Source: Parapristionchus giblindavisi
Taxonomy: Eukaryota > Nematoda > Chromadorea > Rhabditida > Diplogasteridae
Assembly: GCA_943737045.1 (NCBI GenBank)
Contig: CALSFV010000504.1
Location: 5,001 to 69,000, forward strand
Length of the DNA: 64,000 nucleotides
Reading direction: 5' to 3'
Each line of letters starts with the position of its first letter. Within the stretch, counting starts at the first letter, position 1. Below the pieces are notes generated by a model. That model saw nothing but the letters and a program-made list of their open reading frames with translations. It made no database searches and was not told the DNA's origin. This document shows, piece by piece, positions 1 to 11,500 of this stretch. The position numbers were made by a program, and so were the translations under genes.

Positions 1-55
1 AATAAATGTATGTTTAAGATTCCATCGAAATGAGTTAAATAATAATAATATATTA

Positions 56-2148
56 ATGATATCATTATTATTACTTTTGTCTACTGTAAATAGTGAATCT
101 CTTCTTCCTCCGGCTCCATTTCATTTTAAGGTATCATTACTTAATCTATCTATCTATCAATATCCATACTTTGATAGCTTCGTTGTATGAATGGATCATC
201 AAACTCAATATCTCCAATCATTTGTCCTCATTCATCAACTACTTGTGCTTATATACATGATGGACAATCAAAGGTTTCATCGTGTATTAAAGAAGGGGAC
301 CCACGAGTTTTTTCGTGACTAAACTGGCCAGGCAGAACTATGGCTCACATCTCCTTGTATACAAAAACAATTTTCTCTAAAATTTTAGATGCCCCGGAAT
401 ACCGTAATTCGGGCCTAAAGTTCATTGATAAGTCCAGGGAAAGGCGCGAATTTTTGAAATTGAAGTACAAATATATAGAAAATTGCAAACGGGAATCGAA
501 CCCACGTGGTGCGGTTACAAGCGCTGACTACTTACCACTGAGCCACACGCTCTACGCCTTCAACCAGTCAAATCTAATAGAGAAAGGAATGTCGCTTCCT
601 ATGTCCCACGTTCTTCATGTCAATAGCGCAGCCCAAATCTCGTGGGTCCCCTTCTTTAACATTATTGACCTATTCATTGGAGGGAATATACTCCTGTGTA
701 GATGAAACAATATTTGACAAGAAAGGATTAGATGAAGAAGGATATACTAAGAAGGTTAAGAAGATCATTCATTCATTCATTCAATTGTATCATATTCTAG
801 TCAGAACTATCATCAATATGTGGTTCTACTCCTTCCTGTACAACTCTTCCTCCATATACAATCAATAATAAAACTGCTTCTAAATTAATGATTTATAATA
901 ATCAATCCATACAATTTTGTTGTTCACTCTATTATAATTCTTTAGTGAAACTAGTACAAGATCCATTTATTCATCCAAGTTCGTTTATACTTATTCAATA
1001 TCAGCTAAAAATTATCGATTTACTAGCTTCTTATTTGATTTTGACAAAATGTTTCCTGATCTGTGAGAGAGCAGAGACATTATTTTCTTTATTTAAAAAT
1101 AAAAGTTGTATATAATTAAGAAGAGCCATCAAGAATAGAATGTTCAATGAATGAATGTGATAATGGAGGTGTTGGATGTATAGTTTATGCTGAAACTAAA
1201 GAGAATATAAGAGATGATTGGATTGAAAGAAAAAGAAGAAAAAGAAGAACATGGGAAGGAGTTAAAGCTGTTGAGGTAATTCATAACTAATTGTAATGAT
1301 GAAAATAATCATTCAAGATTTCATTTGATGGAGAAGAAAATGAAGAAATGAATGAAGAAGAAGATTTAGATGGAGATGATTACACAGAAGTTATTGATTA
1401 TAGTGAAGGTTATCTATTCTATTCTATTCAATACAATCTATTATATTCAGAAGATGAAGAAGAAGAATCAAATGATGTAGTCTCTCATTGTGTTTATAAA
1501 CATCTTCATAATGAATATTATAAATATTGTTTATTAGTTCATTCATTATCTAAACCATTGAAATGTACTTCACATCTAGGAATAACCATTTGTTGTTGTT
1601 TCGTATTACCGGGTTAGTTATTCACTTTTATTCATATATTTCAATGAATTCCTAGTAAATCTTCAATTACCCATATGATTCACTTCATTCTATTTATATT
1701 CTTCAGGTCAATCAACATGTGATCCCTTAAGAGTTCAAAGACCAAATTCAATTCCGACAATCATTCCAAAACGAATTAATTCATCTATTACATCTACTAT
1801 TATATTAACTACTCCTTCAACTACTCCTTCAACTACTGTATCAACTGTAGTATCCATACTATCATCAACTACACCATCAAGTACATTATCAAGTATACCA
1901 TCAACTACATTATCATCTACAACTACTTCATCTTCATCTACAACAACAACTACATCACCATCATTAACAACATCTCCAAAGTATTTCATTATTCTCTATC
2001 CATACCTAATATAATCTAATATAGATGTGATATAATATACGAGAAGAAATTAGGAGGAAAGACAAAGATGCGAGTAATATGTTCATCATTGTCGATATTC
2101 AATATGGAATCATTCTATTTTATTATTATTCTTATGATAATGAGATGA
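56..2148 (+). CDS. Secreted or membrane-tethered cysteine-rich protein (Ly6/three-finger-like, two modules)
   Basis: The ATG at 56 opens a hydrophobic signal peptide (MISLLLLLSTVNS). The joined exons give a cysteine-rich module: RCMNGSS, then CPHSSTTCAY, then YSCVDET, CGSTPSCTTLP and FCCS. A second module follows (ECSMNECDNGGVGC, later CLLVH, CTSH, CCCF, STCDP). The Ser/Thr-rich tail looks mucin-like. If the 44-nt intron after codon SPK (about 1980-2023) is removed, the protein continues to a final cysteine and a hydrophobic end (FYFIIILMIMR), which could be a GPI signal or membrane anchor. Without that splice it stops at 2014. Cys spacing and the CC-S pattern suggest the Ly6/three-finger superfamily, but no family was confirmed and exon joins between about 890 and 1130 are uncertain. 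A TTAA element sits in intron 2. The gene converges on the next one. Confidence 0.45.
287..659. mobile_element. TTAA-flanked MITE, copy 1 (365 bp plus target sites)
   Basis: The element at 291-655 has inverted termini beginning AGAAGGGGACCCACGAG. With the flanking TTAA (287-290 and 656-659) they form a perfect 21-bp inverted repeat. TTAA duplication is the hallmark of piggyBac-type insertion, which is family knowledge. There is no transposase ORF, so it is non-autonomous. A second copy of the same 365-bp length lies at 11460-11824. Removing the element leaves a 40-nt intron in the host cysteine-rich gene, joining GGACAATCAAAG to GGAATATACTCC in frame. The open frames inside the element are shadows of it, not host genes. 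Confidence 0.9.
492..545 (-). other. tRNA-like Pol III A/B-box module in MITE copy 1
   Basis: On the minus strand, an A box TGGCTCAGTGG (535-545) and a B box GGTTCGATTCC (492-502) start 43 nt apart, the spacing of a real tRNA gene. A T-arm can fold (GTGGG/CCCGT with wobble pairs), but the 7-bp acceptor stem cannot pair. It is therefore a tRNA-derived internal promoter rather than a working tRNA. Confidence 0.75.
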
Positions 2149-2291
2149 ATGAATACATTATGTACAAACATTGTTGAGCATTCAATGAATGAATAGATAA
2201 TACTCGTTTGATTGAAAGACTATTTGGATTACAAATGGAGTAATGAATAGATAACTGAGGTTATGATGACTCTTATCTATACAATATATCA

Positions 2292-5200
2292 TTATATTAG
2301 ATTACAATCACTTTGAATCCAATAATGTTCTCGTCTCATTCGAAGAAAATAGTTTGATAACTGAAAATGAATAAGTTAAATGATTACGGGTTATAGTGTT
2401 GGAAAAGAAATGTGTTACCTGTAGTAATAAAACAGCAATGGGAATAGCAGAAATAGAAGCTAATAATGATGATTGCCACATTCTAATTAATGGAATTTGA
2501 ATACGTGAACATCCTTCCATTATTAATAGAATATCTTCGAGATTATCAGCCTTAATCATATTATTCTTTATATTCATATCATAGATTTAGTCGTATTCAT
2601 ATACCAATACAATTTCAAATTTATCAAAAAGAGTTCTTTCAAAATATTTTTCTTACTATCGATGAGTTATGAATTCAATGAAATTTCATTCAATTCGTGA
2701 ACTACCCAAAAACGTATATCAGAAAATTTGAATTCTTTCTCAGTTTTTTTTCAATTTTTAAGAAAAAAATCTTTTTTTTGTGACGATAAATAACTAACAA
2801 GCATTTTCTATATGATTTATGATTTGGATGAGTATAAAATACTTACAGGGGGTTGTAGTATTGGACATAATGAATGATGAGTATGAGAGAATAGAAGACC
2901 AATAGATGAATATAGAAGAAGTAATGGAATAAAGAATAGTAATGATAAACCCATTATAACAGATAGGAATCCAATTCTATCTGATATCTTTGATCGATCC
3001 ATCGGATGATTTCCACCTCCATAATTCATTGATCCTTTAATTAAAATATATTTTATCTTTCAATTTTTGACGAATATAGAAAGCATACATTTTCGAGATA
3101 AATTTTTGTGCTATCATTTAAAACTTTTTCTGATTCATTTTGATTAAGATATTTTTTATTAAAAACATAATATTTTAACTTTTTAAAATATTTAAAAAAT
3201 CATTTCAACATTATGCAAGATAGCTATTATGTAAATTTTTAAATGATGTAAAGAAGATACTTACCAAGTACTACTAATAGAAGAGATGGAAGAGTAGAAA
3301 ATGATAGAATCAATCCAAGTAAAATAGAAATAAATCTATTAAATGAACGAAATGATTGAGATTGAAGAGATTCAAATTGACGATGATGATTTGACTATAA
3401 TATATATTGAATTGATTATAATAGAATATATATGAAACTAACCAATGATAGATTAGGATATCCTGATTTAGATGAAGACTTAGTATTTATATGACCTATT
3501 GATATAGGAATTGCTTCTTCTCCATCAGATATTGATATATAATCAGGAAGAGAAGAAGAAGAAGATGATGGAAATGATGATTGAATTATATTGAATGAAG
3601 ATGTTGATGGAGTTGATGGAGATGATATGAAACGATGATGAATTGATGATGAAGAATGAGATGATGTTGATGTTATTGATTGTGTAGTAGTTGATATTGT
3701 TCTTGATCGAACTGTAGTTGGTGGCAGTGTAGTAGAAGATACTGTAGTTGAAGGTACTGTAGTAGAAGGTACTGTAGTAGAAGGTACTGTAGTTGAATAT
3801 ACTGTAGTTGATGGTACAGTGGTTACTGTAGTGGGTATAGTAGTTAATCTTCCACTACTCTCTGCTAATGGAGATATAGTAATATTATAAATATTAATCT
3901 TTCTAGTAGTAAATGGTTGAAGATGTTCAGCTTTCTTGATAATATCTTTCCATTCTTGAGTCTCTCCAATACTATCCACCCAATTAGAAGGATATGATGA
4001 TGAAGATGATGGAATAGTTGAATGAATGATAGATTGAGTAGTTGAAGGAATAGAAGTAGTAGATGATATAGATGGTATGGTATGAATAGATTGTGATGGA
4101 GATTCATTATCATCTTCATCTTCTTCATCATCTCCTTCTATATATTCTTCATCATCTTCACCATTATTCATAATCTTCTTATCTTCATTTCCTTTCTCAT
4201 TAATATCTTCATTTCTCATAATGAATACACTTCCAATAGGTACATTTCCTCTTGTTGTTTCTTGTATAAATGAAGTCATTGTAGTTGTTTCTATCTTCTT
4301 TTCATTATCATGATAATCATCGACCTTATCGAAATCATAATCAGGATCATTGAATAGAGTAGTCAATACACTTTCTCTCTTTCCTCTATCATAATCAGGA
4401 TAATCAATAGATGGATTCATAATATGAACTGATATCAATTGAGATGGATTCTTTTGTCCCCAATATGATGCAGATGATAGAATGAAATTGAATGATGATG
4501 ATGCTAATAGAATCCATGATATAAGGAATGATAGAAGAAGAAATAGAAATCGATGAGATGATGATGGATGAGGCTTAAACATTAAATATATCATATTATA
4601 TATATTTATATTGTATCAACATATTATCTTAACTTTCACTATTCATTACTCTTATCTCTATCTACATATTTTCAATCTACCATCTTAACTTTCATTTCAA
4701 CACATTTTTTCACACCAAAGGCACCAAGCAATTTTTGATTTTTGATTGAGATAATTTCTGAAAAACATTCATATACTAACATTTTACGAAGGATATTTAG
4801 CTATTGAGGAGGTAAAACGTTTTTCATAAAATATTTCGAAAAAAATCGCTTTAAAGGGAAGAAGTTGAAGTATTTACATAAATAAAAAATGTTTTTAACG
4901 AGATAATAACTACCTGATATCTTTTTCCTCCACATTTACCAAGACATCTACATGTTGTCACTAATATTGATAAACAGAATAATGATAAAGATAAGAATAA
5001 AAGAAGAAGGAATAAAGTAAATAGAATTGGTTGAGTAGATAGATAAGTCTCCAATAATGAACTATTCAATAATGAATTCTAAATAAGATATTCATGAATT
5101 ATAGATTAATATGTTCAACGTTATAAATCATAGGGCACTTTCTCTTTTTTCCTTTCTCTTTTGAAGTAGGTCATTGAACTGAGATGGAAAAAGCTAATGG

Positions 5201-5368
5201 GCTTTCCCTCTCAATAGATATATTGAATAGAATAGAAGAGAATGAAGTTGAAACCTTTTGATGATATTCATGAATTAATTTATGTTTATCTTCTTCTGAT
5301 ATTGAAGATGTTATCAAATCAAGAAATGTATCTCTACTCTTTGTTGATAATGATGATGATGAATCCAT
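2292..5368 (-). CDS. Prominin-like five-pass membrane protein (divergent)
   Basis: Seven exons join in phase: 5368 to about 5189, about 5081-4914, 4573-3443, 3394-3265, 3034-2847, 2565-2419 and 2360-2292. Exon 2 encodes a membrane segment followed by a Cys-rich cytoplasmic motif CRCLGKCGGKRYQ, which resembles the juxtamembrane cysteine patch of prominins. Exon 3 gives a second membrane segment (RFLFLLLSFLISWILL) and a long acidic then Ser/Thr-rich loop with VPSTT repeats, probably a glycosylated ectodomain. Exons 4 and 5 carry segments three and four. Exon 6 carries a short loop and segment five (SLLASISAIPIAVLLL), followed by a basic tail. The topology fits prominin, a protein of membrane protrusions, but the second extracellular loop is only about 30 residues instead of several hundred. 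An unrelated multi-pass protein remains possible. Confidence 0.4.
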
Positions 5369-5944
5369 TCTATCTACAGATCATCAATCTAAGATATCTA
5401 TCAAAAGAATCAATCAATAGATGGATGCGTGAAGATGTGATAAAGTGAAAAAGATAAATGGAGATACATGAAATTATAAGCGAAATATGTAATAGTTAAA
5501 CATGCAAATGTACTCATAAAATTAGATATTAATGAATCTAAAGTATTTATTAGTAGAGGCGAGATTCACTGTTTCGGCCATTAGGTTCTAGACAGTGAAT
5601 CTCTACCCAAAATACATGGTAATGATGAGATGGATGATATAATGAATGGCAAATGAATGAATAGTATGAGATAGAAAGGGTGATGGAGATATGAAGACTG
5701 GGTCACACAAAATTGATGGGTTCTTTAAGGATAAAAGAGGAAGAATGTTTTAAGTTTATAGAATATATAGAAGGATAAAGAGATAGAATAGAGAAATAGA
5801 TAGATTAGATCAGGTCAAATCAATCCATTCATTTCTTTTTCTTTTCTATGCACTCTTTCCATTAGGAGAAAGAGATAATGATGAAAGTAATTGAAGCTAT
5901 TCAATTGATTAAGAAGGATAAGGACAAGAAAAGAGTTTATTCAT
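5369..5944. other. Intergenic region between the prominin-like gene and the P450 gene
   Basis: AT-rich, with no supported coding frame. It holds upstream sequence of the prominin-like gene and downstream sequence of the P450 gene. The only structure seen is the hairpin at 5561-5603. Confidence 0.6.
5561..5603. repeat. 12-bp perfect inverted repeat with 19-nt loop
   Basis: GAGATTCACTGT at 5561-5572 is exactly complementary to ACAGTGAATCTC at 5592-5603. An imperfect extension (TAGAG on both sides) is visible. It could be a very small MITE or a structured RNA element, and no gene overlaps it. Confidence 0.6.
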
Positions 5945-8205
5945 TTAATTACGAATTGTTAGATTGATTGGGAAACCAAGAAGAGGAGAGGAGACTACTT
6001 CAGGACATACTAGATTTGAATGAAATGGAATTGATGATGATATTGTGAAGTATCGAAAGAACCATGATAATAGAGTCTTCTCTTCTAATAGGGCAAACTT
6101 TTGTCCTGAAATAAGAAGATGATGATGGAATAAGTGGAGGAGAGGTAGAGAGAGAGGGAGAGGGAGAGGGAGAGGGAGAGGGAGAGGGAGAGGGAGAGGG
6201 AGAGGGAGAGGGAGAGGGAGAGGGAGAGGGAGAGGGAGAGGGAGAGGGAGAGGGTAGAGAGGCAGAGGGAGAGAGGGAGAGGTAGAGGGAGAGAGGGAGA
6301 GGTAGAGTGAGAGAGGTAGAGAGGGAGAGGAAGAGGGAGAGAGGGAGAGGGAGAGGGAGAGGGAGAGAGGTAGAGGGAAAGGGAAAGGGAGAGGTAGAGA
6401 GGCAGAGGGAGAGAGGGAGAGGTAGACTCATTGAGTGACTTACCAATACAGTTCCTTGGACCAGCAGAGAATGGAATGAATGTATAAGGAGGACGTGATT
6501 GAATTGATTCTTCTGAGAAATGTTCAGTATTGAATTCATCTGGTTTAGGATAATACTGTATAAATGATATGATTATTGATTGATTTTGATTATTGATTGA
6601 TACTCGAGGATTTCTATGAAGTATAACAGGAGAAATAAGTAGAGTTGATCCAGATGGAATTAATGATCCATCTATAATAATATTCATTCATCTTCTCAAT
6701 CATATAATATGGATATTACTAATAATAGTATCATCTTCAACATCTCTTGTTAGATTAGGAACTGATGGATATAATCTCAATGATTCTTTTATTACTTTTT
6801 CCAAATATTTAAGATTTATCAAATCTTCATTTGTACAATCTCTTTCCTTATCTCCTTCTAAACAATATTCATTATGTTTCAATCATTAAATCATATAAAT
6901 AACCAAATATATTATCGATTTCTTCAATGATATTACGTTGTACTTGAGGATAATGAGATACACACCACAGTATCCAACCCATAGATGTTGCTGTTGTATC
7001 ATGACCTATTCAAAGTAATTGATGAATGGATGAATAGATGAGATATACCTTCAAACATAAATGTATCAACTTCTTCTCTTATATCTTCATCTGTTAATTC
7101 TTCATATTTCTCCATTTCTAATAATATATCAAGGAATGCTTTCTTTTCCCTTCTAGACAATCCTTCCTTATCTCTTTCATATTCTATTCTTCTTTCTTTA
7201 ATCACCTAAAAAGTATTTAAAAATAATCACTGATGATGTTCATTAACTGATAACAATCTGTTACTTTGAGAGTAAAGTCTTGAATGATATTAAGATGATC
7301 TTTATATTCTTTTTTATATCCAGATATACTCCATATCATATCTATAGCCATCCATGGCATTCTTTGATATAAGAATACAATCTTCTGTAATCGATAAGTA
7401 CTTAATACATATGGATGATTTGGTTGTAATTGAGCATCAACTGAATATCCCATTGCTGTTTCTAAATCATTCCATTTCATTCATATTATATATTCATAAT
7501 ACATACCACATATAATATCAAGAGCACATCTCTTTAAATATGGACCCATATCTATTTCTTTTTCTAATTCTTCATTTTCTAAGATATTCATTAACTTCTG
7601 AATTATTGTAATTATCTGGTTGATTTTTGATTTTCTAACCTTCGATTGAAAATTGAATACGGGAAGGAATTGTTTGAGAACATTAAAATGAAAAGCAGGA
7701 GTAAGAATCTTTCTTCGTCGTCTCCATTTATCATTGGTACTAGTCAATAAACCACTACCTAACCATGGAAATAATATATTATATTCTGGTCCTTTTTTAA
7801 TCAATTTGTTGCTCTCCAGAATCTCCTAAAATGATAAGAAATCACTGATATAATGAATGAATATGATGATACTTTAACAGGTTCATGACTGAAAGCTATT
7901 ATCAATGGACGAGTTCCTATCCAAAATCTAACTAATCCATATCCTTGTTCTGTATAATAATCTGCCCATCCACGAAGTTGAACTACTAATTCTATAAAGA
8001 TCAAAGATCACATTCTACCTTCTTCTAGTATATAATGAATACCTTTTATATCCCATTTCATTTGCCATGTAGTACCTAGTAATGGAATAGACACAGGGCC
8101 TGGTATTTGATCAACAATATCGATTAATTTCTTTCTTTTTATCCATTTCTTTAATCCATAATAAGAAAGAACTCCTATGAAGATTAAACAAAGAAGAGGA
8201 GACAT
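5945..8205 (-). CDS. Cytochrome P450, CYP4-like
   Basis: The start at 8205 gives an N-terminal membrane anchor ([20 protein letters not shown]) and a proline hinge ([11 protein letters not shown]), as in microsomal P450s. Further motifs appear in order: a [15 protein letters not shown]-helix, the I-helix oxygen-binding motif [11 protein letters not shown], ExxR in KESLRLYP, and the haem loop [10 protein letters not shown] with its Cys ligand. The last exon starts QKFALLEEK, typical of the CYP4 clan, and ends at 5945. All landmarks for a full-length enzyme are present, and the reading frame is intact once roughly ten short introns are removed. One is a 48-nt intron splitting NPR from [11 protein letters not shown]4-clan enzymes usually hydroxylate fatty acids or xenobiotics at the ER, but the substrate cannot be told here. 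The penultimate intron (6106-6443) is stretched to 338 nt by a GGGAGA minisatellite. Confidence 0.9.
6136..6424. repeat. GGGAGA/GAGAGG minisatellite in a P450 intron
   Basis: About 290 bp of almost pure purine on the plus strand, mostly GGGAGA units with diverged stretches. It lies wholly inside the last P450 intron. The Ser-Pro and Ser-Leu open frames crossing it are low-complexity shadows. Confidence 0.95.
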
Positions 8206-8598
8206 TCTATCAATCAATCGATATCTATTCTGAAAATATACAAAATGATTGACATATGGGAAAATGGAGCATTGAAAAAGTATGGGTGGTAAGAATGACA
8301 AAATTGTATCTGAATAAGAAGATGAAGGAATGTATTGGATGAAATATAGAAACACATTCCATTTCTTTTTAAAGATGAAGATATTTCAGAATAATCTTTC
8401 ATCTTCTAATCATAATAATTAAATTAATTATGTATAATGAAGTGAATTGAAGAACAACAGGAAACATTTGTATAGTCCTCCTTCATCTTTGATATGAATG
8501 AGAGAAAGAGCATATATTGTTATCAGTTCATATGAGACTTTATATCATAGAGTACTTTTTCATTCACTTTATTCAACAAAAAAGAGAATAGAATAGAA
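8206..8598. other. Short intergenic region upstream of the P450 gene
   Basis: AT-rich sequence between the 3' end of the HEAT-repeat gene and the P450 start. An upstream in-frame extension exists to 8355, but the ATG at 8205 gives the expected P450 anchor. No other structure seen. Confidence 0.5.
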
Positions 8599-11500
8599 TC
8601 ATAAGACATTGATATTTCTTATTCTCATACTCATTGATCCTGGTCTTCTTTCTATATTTGATTGTGATGATACCTTCAATTGAATAGATAGAATATATGA
8701 GATGGATGATGATATACCTTTGAAAGAGCAAAAGAAGGACGACGAAGATGTGATGATGATTGAGATTTTGATATTGAAAATGATGATGATGATGTTGATG
8801 ATGATCCCATTGTTGATGATGTTGTTGATGTACGAGTCTCTGATTGAGCACGAAAACGAGATGATGATGAAGGAGAGGAAGGAGAGGGAGAGGGAGAAGG
8901 AGAGGGAGAAGGAGAGGGAGAGGGAGAAGCCAGAGGAGAACGTTTCACTGAAATAATAAGAATAAATTAATTATGTGTATAATGAATACCTGTAGATGAT
9001 GTACTCAATGGTAAACGACTCTTTCTTTCATTAGATGATGATATAATAGATGGAGATGGTGAATGACATCTAACATATACAACTGGTTGAGGTCTAACAA
9101 CAGCTATTGATCTTCTTTCTGATCTCCATGATGAACTTGATTCAATTAATGAACGAGACTATAAATGTATTCATTCATTCATTAATCATTGATTAGATTG
9201 ATACCAATTCTCTTGATGCTTTCCTTTGCAATACTCGTTCAGTATTTTGTTCTTCTTTCTTCTTTCTTTCATCTTCTATTATATCTCCTCTCCTCTCATC
9301 CCATAATTCATCTTCTTCTTTTTCTCTTCGTTCATTTTCAATATCATTCATCTTTCCAGTACTTGCTCTCGCAAAATCTCGGGCTGCCTAAATTGTATCC
9401 AATGATTTATTTGAGTAAGACACGATTACGTGATGTACATGTTATTTTAATAATAAATATGAATATAAAATACCTGAGATATGAGTATATTGGAATGTTC
9501 ACCACAATCATTCTCTAATAGAAATCTAACTGTTGTTTCGGCATTCTTTAATGATTCTTCATTTAATGGAAGAATAAATGAACTTTTTATTAATGGAAGT
9601 ATGCGACATAATTTTAATCTAAATGAATGATATTGATTGATATTGATTGGTAAGAGATATGGAGAATACCGTATATTAGATACAGGATCATTAGACATAG
9701 AAAGAGCTGTTGGTAAAAAATGTGAAAGAAGAATTCTACGAGAGAATATTGATTGGACTTGAAGTATTGATTGAAGAAAGATCATACGACGATATGAATT
9801 GGAATGTTTTGCAATATCTTAATGATTTATATTGTTTTGCAAAAATTCGAATAGTTATTCAAAAAAGCATACCATTTTGAAAGAAGTGTATAATATCGTT
9901 TCGTTGTTCTTCTTTAAATAAATATTTCATAAGAATCAATAATGATCTAGATGAAGCTTCTCTACATGGAACTCCTCTCTATAATGATATGAATGAATGA
10001 ATGAATAGATGAAATGAATACATACAACAGTTAATATTTCCTTCTTTAGAAGAGGAACAAATGTTCCATATAATGATTTCTGATCAATAAGAGTAACAAT
10101 AGATGATATGGAATTGATTAATGATGAATGAGATCTCCAACATCCACTCTTTTCTAATAATTGATTACATCCAATTATTAAACGATTTATTGATTGAGGA
10201 GATAACTAAATAATAGAATAACTTATAATTGAAATTGTTAATACAATACACAAAAAAATCCCTAAAATTGTCCCGTGACGGATTTCTTCCCTTATATGTC
10301 ACAGCGTTCTCATGACTTTCAAAGCAAGAACGACCGCTCAACATACAAACTCTCTCGAATACAATGGTCTCTCCTTTGTCTTGCTTTCGAAGAAAAATGG
10401 CTTGGACCAGAATACTGTGATGTGAGGGAATATTTCCTTAAAGATGGAGGCCTTCGAATGTCTATGCAAATTCGTAACATCATTTGTGCAAGCGATTAGT
10501 GATATGCAAGAAATTAGCGTGTCCAGATATATATCCCTTGGTGTAGTGGTAAATGCGCTGTCTAGCACAGTATTCTGGTCCAAGCCATTTTTCTTCCAAA
10601 GCAAGACAAAGGAGAGACCATTGTATTCGAGAGAGTTTGTATGTTGAGCGGTCGTTCTTGCTTTGAAAGTCATGAGAACGCTGTGCTAGTTAGCGTAACG
10701 TAGCGGGTTCGAAACCTATTGCCGAACTTTCTTATTTTCAAAATTTCGCGCCTTTGCCTGTACATCAAGTATGATTCGTTCATGATTCTAGCGATCAATA
10801 AGCTGAATTAGCATAAAATAATCTATGAACGGTATGCAGAATCACTTTGGCAATATTTCTGTCTTCACAGTTTGTTCACGAAAATATTCGCCGGACTTAT
10901 TCCCTTACACGTAAGGGAATAATTCCGTCAGGGGACAATTTAAGGAAATTATTCCCTGTCCTGTGAGGGTTTTTCTGTGAGTGTATAATCTTGGAATGTT
11001 ATAATCTATTTTTCAAAATTAATTTTAAATACTGTGGAGACTGAAGGATTTGAATGATAAATATCGTTTTGAATAGTATTCATTGAAGGTAACATACTGA
11101 ATCAGATGGAATACATTCAGATACACTTTTATATAAAAGAGGAAGAGTTGAAGAGAATCTTTGACTTAATTTAGCCACTACCTATAATTGAATTGATATA
11201 GATAGAATATAATATATTATATGAATACTTCAATTGATCCTCCTCTAACTAATTCAATGAATGGAGCAATCATCGATTTCTTTTCATTACAAAGACTAAG
11301 AAGTTGGTCAAAAGATGAAGCAATTGATATACGAACCTTAAATAAAACATTATATTATTTGGACCAGGGCTGTGCGAAAAAATATTTTGAAAAAAAATCG
11401 AAAATGAAAATTTTCGAAAAATTTTTCGAAAAATCCGAAAAACCCGAAAAAAAGATTAAAGAAGGGGACCCACGAGTTTTTTCGTGACTAAACTGGCCAG

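Larger units (their letters stand above)
10249..10979. mobile_element. Degenerate inverted-repeat element in the HEAT gene intron
   Basis: The ends are imperfect inverted repeats: CACAAAAAAATCCCT at the left against CACAGAAAAACCCTCA on the complement of the right. A stronger internal match is AAATTGTCCCGTGACGG (10265-10281) against the complement of 10925-10941, 16 of 17 bases. A clear target duplication was not found. The interior has a palindrome near 10905-10930, a tRNA-like module and two inverted copies of a 120-bp MITE. No transposase is present. Confidence 0.6.

Noticed and set aside
340..868. Open frames across the TTAA MITE (and the matching frame at 11509-11814)
   Set aside because: They translate the same transposon twice and end at its inverted repeats; not genes.
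6000..6687. Long Ser/Pro and Ser/Leu-rich minus-strand frames
   Set aside because: Translations of the GGGAGA minisatellite; the real P450 exon covers only part of one of them.
11221..11487. Plus-strand gene starting MNTSIDPPLTNS
   Set aside because: It is antisense to a HEAT exon of the minus-strand gene and runs into the hAT-like element.
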